Below, one piece after another: positions 57,551 through 64,000 of a DNA stretch of 64,000 nt. Position 1 is the first letter of the stretch; each line of letters opens with the position of its first letter. Source of the DNA: Psilocybe azurescens (Eukaryota; Basidiomycota; Agaricomycetes; Agaricales; Agrocybaceae); the NCBI GenBank assembly GCA_023853785.1, contig JAJIRX010000926.1, forward strand, positions 38,803 to 102,802, written 5' to 3'. The notes beneath the pieces are model-generated. The model was not told where the DNA came from. It searched no databases and saw only the letters and a program-made list of their open reading frames with translations. Made by a program: the position numbers and the translations under genes.

Positions 57551-58735
57551 ACCCCTCATAGAATGTAGTCATAGGCATGGTCTCTTCATTGATGGCAGCC
57601 TTTTGTAGATAATAATCATATGCTTTGTCTTCCAAAAAAATAAGATAGGGCAAGAATTCAGCGCTTCTTTTTAAATCCACTATCTTCTAGGTAAGCTTTA
57701 CTTTCTTTAACGAAACGATGGTAAGCACGTGGTTCCGCGTGGCCATCATATGGGTTTGGTTTGAAAGCTTTCCCTCCAGATGTATGTTTAGATTTAGTGC
57801 GCTTCTTAGTGCGCTTTTCTCCTTTTGGATTTCCTTTAGACTCATCCAAGGGTGAGGAATCACTTGACTCGTCATCCAAGCCGTTCAGACTCATCTGAAT
57901 TTGAACTGTCAGATGGTTCATCACTCAAGTCCGAAGACGAGCTAGTTGTCGACGGATCGTATTCCGATGAACTCAAGGGGCTAGGCTCTTTTCTGTCCTT
58001 CTTAATATGTTTCTTAGGTCGCGCGCTTTCTAAGGCTGTTCCCAGAAATGATTTAGGATTAATGTGAGCCACTGGTCTGGCTGAAATGGGCAGCAGACCA
58101 TTCCTCAATCGAGCTCGATTCGCTGTATTGTCGGAACCTAATGCCTGGAGCCATTGATATACTTTCACTAATTATTTGTGTAGCTGGAGTAGCAGACACA
58201 ATGTTATTATTCTTGGACTTCTTAGCTTTCTTAGTGTCCCTGAACGCCTTCTTCTGAGCTTTGGAGTTTAATTCAGCTTCGGGAATGTTGACATTTCCCC
58301 ATTCTCGGGGGTCAATGATTTTTCCCTTATTCTTAGAGGTTCCTTCGCCAAGCGAAACAGAACGCTCACAGTGGATTTTCTTATTTCGGCGGTCAATCCG
58401 CGCTTTCTCATCCTTACTCAAGGATTTCTCGGCTTTGTAAATAGCCGAATCTATTTCCGGAGAGCGCCCCTGGGTGCAATTCTTGGCATGCTTCTTAAAT
58501 TTCTCAATAGAATTCTTACAGCGAGAGCTTTTGCTCAGCACAGTGGTCCATGGACCCTGACCATCATTCTCATTATCAGAAGAGGTAAAATTATTTTCTA
58601 TTTCCATAGCATTATTAGCTACTGGAAACCCAAGTGTGTCATCGCCGAATAAAATTGTTCTCGCCTGATGCCTGATGATAAACAGGAGGCGGAGAATCAA
58701 TCTCCTTCTCTTCATCAATGGAAGGAGAAGGGGTC

Positions 58736-59169
58736 TGTGACAGATCGGTACTTATCCTACTTATCACGTTACCTCTTATTATCTTATCTTATCGCTGTTG
58801 ACTTCAACCCCTTTCATCAACGCCCTTATTTGATTCACTTCCCCTATCTTACTATTCTACTCTTGGCTTTGCATCTGTTACTATCCAATGGACTATTAGA
58901 TAGAGTATATAAAGAGGCCTATTGTACTAGCTTAGACCCCAGCGAATACAGTTGTTAAAACAGTCTTTCCCCTTCCCTCTAAGAAACTGTGTGCCGAAAC
59001 AACCTCCTTGTTACTTATAGTCACTCAGAGTTACCTTTCATCACATATTTTTGACTTATACAACAACTCTTAAACAACCCGAAACCTTGCTAGTTTGCTA
59101 CTAGCATTCTCCTATTTACTGTCGCCTCGACGTCCGGAATTCTTTGGATTGATCACCCGAAGAACTACA
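58736..59169 (+). repeat. Probable 5' LTR of the plus-strand retroelement
   Basis: The left edge TGTGACAG is a typical LTR start and falls exactly where the minus-strand gag frame is interrupted. The region contains a TATA box (58906-58914) and no coding potential. The right edge is approximate: ACTACA at about 59164-59169 would give a TG...CA LTR, followed by TTGGCAACAAACCC as a possible primer-binding site. The matching 3' LTR would lie outside the window, so the length cannot be checked here. Confidence 0.5.
58906..58914 (+). promoter_or_regulatory. TATA box in the LTR
   Basis: TATATAAAG lies about 170 bases into the putative LTR and 320 bases before the first gag frame. This is the expected place for the U3 promoter of an LTR retrotransposon. 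Confidence 0.55.
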
Positions 59170-59232
59170 CTTGGCAACAAACCCTAAATTTAAAATTCAG
59201 TACGTGTTACCTTATTTGTCCATATCACTAAC

Positions 59233-61203
59233 TATGGCATCTAGGTAACTAAGATCGCGTGTTATCCCTGGAGGAAACCGCGTACCTTCGCCCGAGCTTA
59301 AAAGCCCGGTGGCACCCGACGTCCAAACCCCATGCCGCTCATACAGCGACGTGGCGGCGTCGAGACCGTCTTTCTCCCTCTGCAGAGGTAGAGAAGAGGG
59401 TTATTACCAAACCTCCCAAAGTATTGGTAGAGGACATTCATAATAATAATGAAAATCCCTTTGTGTCAGATGAACACAGCGACCCGAATATCACATCCTC
59501 TGAATCAGAGTCTGATGACGATGGTCCATGGACCACAGTGCAAAGTAAGCGCAAAACGAGCCATGAGTCATCCCGCCGCCACAATAATGAAATAAGCACA
59601 GAAGTAGCTATGGATCCTGCCATTGATAAGGCCGAGAAATCCCTAACACAAGAACAGCAAAAGTTAATTGCTAAACGTATTAAGAAAGTCCGCCGAGAGC
59701 GCCTCCAGCTCACGCGGGCGAAGGACCCTCTAAAGATAAGGGTAAAACTATTGACCCCCGAGAATGGGGGAATCTCAGTATTTCCAACATTGAATTAGAT
59801 GTTCAAACTCAAAGAAAAGAATTTGAGAAATTGGCAAAAGCTAAACAAAAGGAACAATTAAATCTTGTTACAGCTCCTAATCTACCCAGAACGCCTGCGA
59901 TAAGATTTGACCAGGCTGCCGAACATGTACGCATGCCAACTGCGCGAAAAACCCCTATCAGCGAGGCTGGTAGCGCATGTTGATCCCAAGTCCTTCCTGG
60001 GGCGGCACTGAAGAAAGTATCTTCCACAAGGAAAAATCCCGCAAATCTAAGAAACGCGAGGCAAATCGTCCGAGAGCCCTTCATCAAGCTCAGAACCATC
60101 CTCTGGTGACCCAGATGGATCGGATGACAGCTCGTCGAGCTCCAACAAATTGTCATCGCTGTCAGAAGACGACGACAAGCCGAGAGCCAAGCCTTCCAAA
60201 CACAAAAACGCTGGAACAGGGTCATTAAGTGCTAAAGCACTGAAGCCTACCCCCTATGATGGAAGCACGGATGCCCGTGCATTCCACAGATTTGTAAAAG
60301 AAAGCAAATCATACCTGGAGGACAGTGGTCTCCGCCGGAAAAGATGGATCCCGGCGTTAGCTTACTTCATGGAGAAGAGAGCCTATGATTTCTACCTACA
60401 GAAAGTATCAATAAATGAAGAGAAATGGAAAATGTTGGACTTTTACAATGAACTATACAACTATTGTTTCCCGATCGATTACAGGCAGAAAGTCCATAGA
60501 AAGTTCGAAAATGCTACACAGGGTAATAGACGTGTCAGCAAATTTGTGCATTACTTAGAAGAACAATGCAACTTAATTGGATCAATCACCCAGAGCGATT
60601 TAGTCAATCGATTCTGGACAGGGAGCTCAGAAATAATCCAACAAGGCTTGTGGAGACAAGGCCTCCATCCGGACTCATCAACCTGGGATGAAGTCGCATA
60701 TTGTGCAGAGATAGTAGAAATCTCTGAGAATGTCCGACCTCGCGATTTCGGGCCCCAGCCAATCGGGTGCACCAAAGAGACCGATGCAAGCCTCGTAGAC
60801 CGGACGCAAATATCGAGACCAACACGAGTATCGAGACCGACGTGAATATCGTGGTAGACGCGACCATCACGAGCGGCATGACAATCATGACCGACGATGA
60901 GACCGCGAGGACAGACCTAACTGATATGATGGTCAGAATAGAGGAAATAACGCATTTAACAAACCTTGTGGAAACCCCTTCACCCAAGGAAGATACAATC
61001 CCGTACTAGTAAAAACAATAATTACAGAAGTAATAACAATCGCCAAAATAGGAATACCTTGTCTGAGAAAGAGAAATCAGAGAGGTTCGCTAGGACGAGT
61101 GTTTCCGTAATGAGCAAGGACACATGTCTAGAAACTGTCCACAAGGAAGTAGCATTAAGCACTCAGGAAATGGGCCACGGGAATGTCAACTCACAATATT
61201 GAA
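59233..61203 (+). pseudogene. gag: gag pseudogene of the plus-strand retroelement
   Basis: The first open part has ESDDDGPWTTVQSKRK, DPAIDKAEKSLTQEQQKLI and, in a shifted frame, DPREWGNLSIS. The second (60150-60845) has KPTPYDGSTDARAFHRFVKE, YLEDSGLRRKRWIPALAYFM, YNYCFPIDYRQKVHRKFENA, HYLEEQCNLIGS and GLWRQGLHPDSSTWDEV. A knuckle-like sequence near 61096-61140 reads CFRNEQGHMSRNC, lacking the second Cys of the CCHC motif that is intact in the minus-strand copy. At least three frame changes are needed to join the parts. It is the structural capsid gene of the element, no longer functional. Confidence 0.75.
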
Positions 61204-62780
61204 CCAGCAGTGGAGGACGACAAAACGGACAGTTCCGGCGACTTCATAGAGGTCCTGAGAGCATGCCCTGGGGGCAGTCAGTTACTCATGGGACGATCCT
61301 CCATGGATTTCGAGACCATGGGCCTGTGCTCAAGATGAGATTGGTGATCCATTCACAATGAACATTACATACCAGCTAGGTACCGTAGTCACTTATCCCG
61401 AGATGAGCGATATTGGTACAATAACAGATGAACATGCGGATCATTTGAGGTGAAACATAATCCGAAGCTGCAGTTTATCTTATCAAAGACAGATTAACTC
61501 ACTTTAGAATAAACGTCTCCAAGCCATGTTTGAATAACTCCAAGTTTGACTTCGAGGATGGTATGCTAAGCAGAGGCGTGAGCTCGGTCTTCAACACACC
61601 TCGAGGGACCTGGTTACCTTTGGTCAACCTCTCACAGAGATTTCAATACATATATTGATGAGTGGAATACATACCAACTATCCGACCGCTGATCCTGCGA
61701 TTGAGGATGATGTACGATTTTCTGTATACCCTACAAATACCAATCCAGAGTTGTACTGCATTGAGGACATGGATCTAAACATAGTTACAGTCATTAAAAG
61801 CGATTACTAGAGAACCCTAGAATCAATTTAGTGTCCTGGTACACTTACACTTGAATAAAAAGCAAACATACAATGACCATTATACTAAACAAACATCCAA
61901 GCTATGTGAGCCGGAACGACCCCATCAAGAGTAAGGATGCGACTTACGGTGCTGAAGGACCCGCGGGTCTGATCGACACAAAAAGCAGATTTGTTCGCTG
62001 GAGAGAATCGGAACACGCCCTCCATGAGTGCCCCATACCCTGGGGATGCAGACGATCACACAGTCTGTGCAAGTTCTCGCTTTGCAGAGAAGGCAAGATA
62101 CAATAGATACGCGATCTCACAACAAGCATAGATGCTTCAATCCTATCTGCACATAGACAGGCTGTGTCACCAGTTCTTTTCAGTTGGCTGATGGTACTGA
62201 AGAGTGCGCCGCAGGCACGCTGATATGTCGTTCCCTAGCGAAACGCCTGTGGAATGGCTCGAGACGCGTAGTATAGCCAATACACTCATCGGAGCACCTG
62301 TAGAAGATTTTGAATATAGTATTAAAGGCGCACAGTTCACATTACAATGATAGCTGCACAGTCCACCGTTCAAACACGGAATACAGAACTATTGAGATAA
62401 AAGATATTCAGAATAACCAAACTATGAAACTACCTGAATTTACCTGGGTAACGACAACTTCAATGTCGTTAAGTGATATGATCAAGATGGATCAATTGAG
62501 GTCACATCGAGTTATGTGCAGAAAACGAAAGAGGTGCTAAAAGACGCCAGGGAACCTAGTCTATGGGTCAGAATTAAAACCTTGGTTAATCAACTATTTA
62601 AAACCAAACCTAAGGAGGCTGTCAGCAATGTGGATTACAATGTTTCGTGTTGAGAACAAACGATTACTTACAGCTATACGGCGTACAAGTGGATCGCAGA
62701 TCTTATGTTGACTTCAACGGAATGCGGCCGCTTTGAGACAGCAACCGCCTCTTGCCTAAACCAGTAATCGTTAGTTAACG
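61204..62780 (+). other. Decayed linker between gag and protease
   Basis: Short frames such as 61873-62106 and 62310-62540 lie on the plus strand between gag and protease, each broken by stops. They are presumed to be eroded polyprotein sequence. No distinct gene was recognised. Confidence 0.45.
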
Positions 62781-63841
62781 TTAATGGACAACCCGTTCGG
62801 GCTCTGATCGATTCAGGTTCATTAGCGACTTCATGTCAACAACGTTGGCTGATCAGCTAAAAGTGAAACTAAGGAAACTGGCTGAACCTATCACCTTGCA
62901 GTTAGCAGTGCAAGGCTCACGATCTAAAATAAACGCTAGTACAGACGTCAGGTTTGAATACCAGGGAATCGACTCAACACAAACCTTTGATATCGAACAT
63001 AAGTAATTATGATCTAATCTTGGGCACACCCTTCATGTACCAACATTCCGTATGCATAGGGCTGAACCCCGCCTGTGTAGTAATTGGTAACGACCCGCAC
63101 CCCATGTTGTCGGGAACAGACACGAAACCAATGGTGCATGGATTGGACTTGACACGGACGCTGTCAGTAATGCCAGGGAGGGAGCGGCACTATGCTGAAC
63201 CCTTGTGTAAGGAAGTTGAGAAACAGAGCTTCCTCCGGCGCATAATTAATCATTCTATACCCTGATTGACATAAATGAAACGTACCCATGGCGCCCTTCA
63301 CGGTGCCCAGAAGCCTTCGCCCAATGGGCCGAGAACGCGACGCGTATTTGAAACTGACGTTGGAAAATTACTCTTCAGGTAATATGGTGCCAATGTTGCT
63401 GATCCCTAAGCCTCGTAAGAATAATGAACCAGTCGAACTACACACGGTGTTTGACTTACGAGAACGTAACAAGAACACTCGAAAAATGACGCCGCGCTCC
63501 CCGACATCGAGGGAATACTGCATCGAGTGGCGAGACACTGATATCGGTTGTCCTTGGACGGTAAATCCACATACAAGCAGATACGTATCGACCCGGACCA
63601 TGTCGATTGTACTGTGGTGACAACGCCAGATGGGAACATGGTCAGTTTGGTGGTTCAGCAAGGGGACTGTAACGCACCTGCAACATATCAAACGTTGATG
63701 AGCCACCTATTTGCTCAGTATATAGGCTGCTTCATGGATGTGTACCTAGACGATATATTAATATATTCGGACACACTAGAGGACCACCTGAAGCATGTTA
63801 AGATTGTGCTTGATATTCTGAAGCGTGAAAACTTTACCTGA
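62780..63841 (+). pseudogene. pol: Protease-reverse transcriptase pseudogene (pol)
   Basis: The protease begins at the catalytic word LIDSGS (near 62805-62822), then breaks frame and continues FMSTTLADQLKV, LQLAVQGSRSKINA and NYDLILGTPFMYQH, typical of gypsy-type aspartic proteases. The reverse transcriptase follows: MVPMLLIPKPRKNNEPV, then STYKQIRIDPDHV, MVSLVVQQGDCNAPATYQ and the catalytic VYLDDILIYSD (near 63740-63770). At least four frame changes and stops interrupt the reading. The frame ends at 63839-63841, and residual text continues to the window edge. Confidence 0.8.
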
Positions 63842-64000
63842 GCAAAGGGAAACTACAGTGACTCAAAAAACTGTCCGGATGTTTTGGAAATTGAACTTAA
63901 ATTGACTATAGTGTCATGTAATCTTAATGAAATTACATGATTCAAAATGTACCGGAAAGCCCTGCATCACAGCTTTCAGGAGGTATAATATATGTTTGTA

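Larger units (their letters stand above)
55140..58735 (-). mobile_element. Remnant of a minus-strand Ty3/gypsy-type LTR retrotransposon (gag only)
   Basis: This region carries a gag gene in two pieces, 58735-57559 and 55867-55140, interrupted by a DNA element. The right edge coincides with the first base before a plus-strand LTR, so the 5' part of this element, including its own LTR, was displaced by the later insertion. No protease, reverse transcriptase or integrase was seen on the left side. It is therefore a truncated relic, the oldest layer of the nest. Confidence 0.7.
55140..58735 (-). pseudogene. gag: gag pseudogene of the minus-strand retroelement, split by insertion
   Basis: Right part: SPSIDEEKEIDSPPPVYHQ, GPWTTVLSKSS, DSAIYKAEKSLSKDEKARI, KGKIIDPREWGNVNIPEAEL, KPNPYDGHAEPRAYHRFVKE and AYLEDSGFKKKR. 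Left part: LFNYCFPIDYKQNIRRKFEKA, YIHYLEERYNLLG, GLWRNGLHPDSSTWDQVV, and a CCHC zinc knuckle (CFRCNEPGHLSRNC, near 55261-55303). The split lies exactly in FYEG-LFNYCF, at the duplicated target of the inserted element. The same blocks recur in the plus-strand gag at 60150-60845, which confirms the identity. Several frame changes and a stop show that it is not functional. The zinc knuckle is intact here. Confidence 0.8.
58736..64000 (+). mobile_element. Plus-strand Ty3/gypsy-type retrotransposon, 5' part, decayed
   Basis: In order: LTR, gag (about 59233-61203), a decayed linker, aspartic protease (about 62790-63100), and reverse transcriptase (from about 63290). Stops and frame shifts are frequent. 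The element continues past the right end of the window, where RNase H, integrase and the 3' LTR would be expected. It is inserted head-on into the 5' part of the older minus-strand gag. Confidence 0.75.

Overview
The window looks like nuclear DNA from a filamentous basidiomycete, most probably an Agaricomycete. The evidence is the large number of short GT-AG introns (about 45-80 bp), gene families typical of that group (RTA1-like proteins, fungal P450s, Ser/Thr-rich single-pass membrane proteins, Msb1-type morphogenesis proteins) and Ty3/gypsy-type retrotransposons. All gene models below were joined by eye from exon-sized open frames, splice consensus and recognised protein families; no search was run.

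Layout. 0.3-12 kb is a housekeeping stretch: SRP9, a membrane glycoprotein, the ESCRT-II subunit Vps36, a rhodanese-domain protein and an Fmp46-like mitochondrial protein. A diverged 1.1-kb duplication follows SRP9. 14-18.6 kb holds two related small single-pass proteins and a membrane-anchored cupredoxin with all four expected copper ligands. 20.3-32.9 kb is one very large gene: an Msb1/Mug8-type polarity domain followed by roughly 3,000 residues of acidic Pro/Ala/Val/Glu repeats. 33.4-34.6 kb has a MYND-finger gene and a duplicated piece of its tail.

37.5-53.6 kb is an accessory region that resembles a small lipid or steroid metabolism cluster: an RTA1-family membrane protein, a 3-beta-hydroxysteroid-dehydrogenase-like enzyme, two P450s (one with a CYP7/CYP8-like I-helix), two related polytopic membrane proteins flanking the second P450, and a conserved protein of unknown function. 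A dispersed repeat sits on either side of the enzyme genes.

55-64 kb is a nest of transposons. A minus-strand gypsy-type gag remnant was split by a 1.68-kb terminal-inverted-repeat element with an 8-bp target duplication, which itself contains a 384-bp TA-flanked inverted-repeat element. A plus-strand gypsy element (LTR, gag, protease, reverse transcriptase, all decayed) begins inside the same gag and runs off the window.

A strong cross-cutting signal is that most genes, including housekeeping ones, need one or more single-base changes, usually in a short homopolymer, to restore a continuous frame. This points to residual indel errors in the assembly rather than widespread pseudogenes, so affected loci are annotated as genes with the indel position noted.
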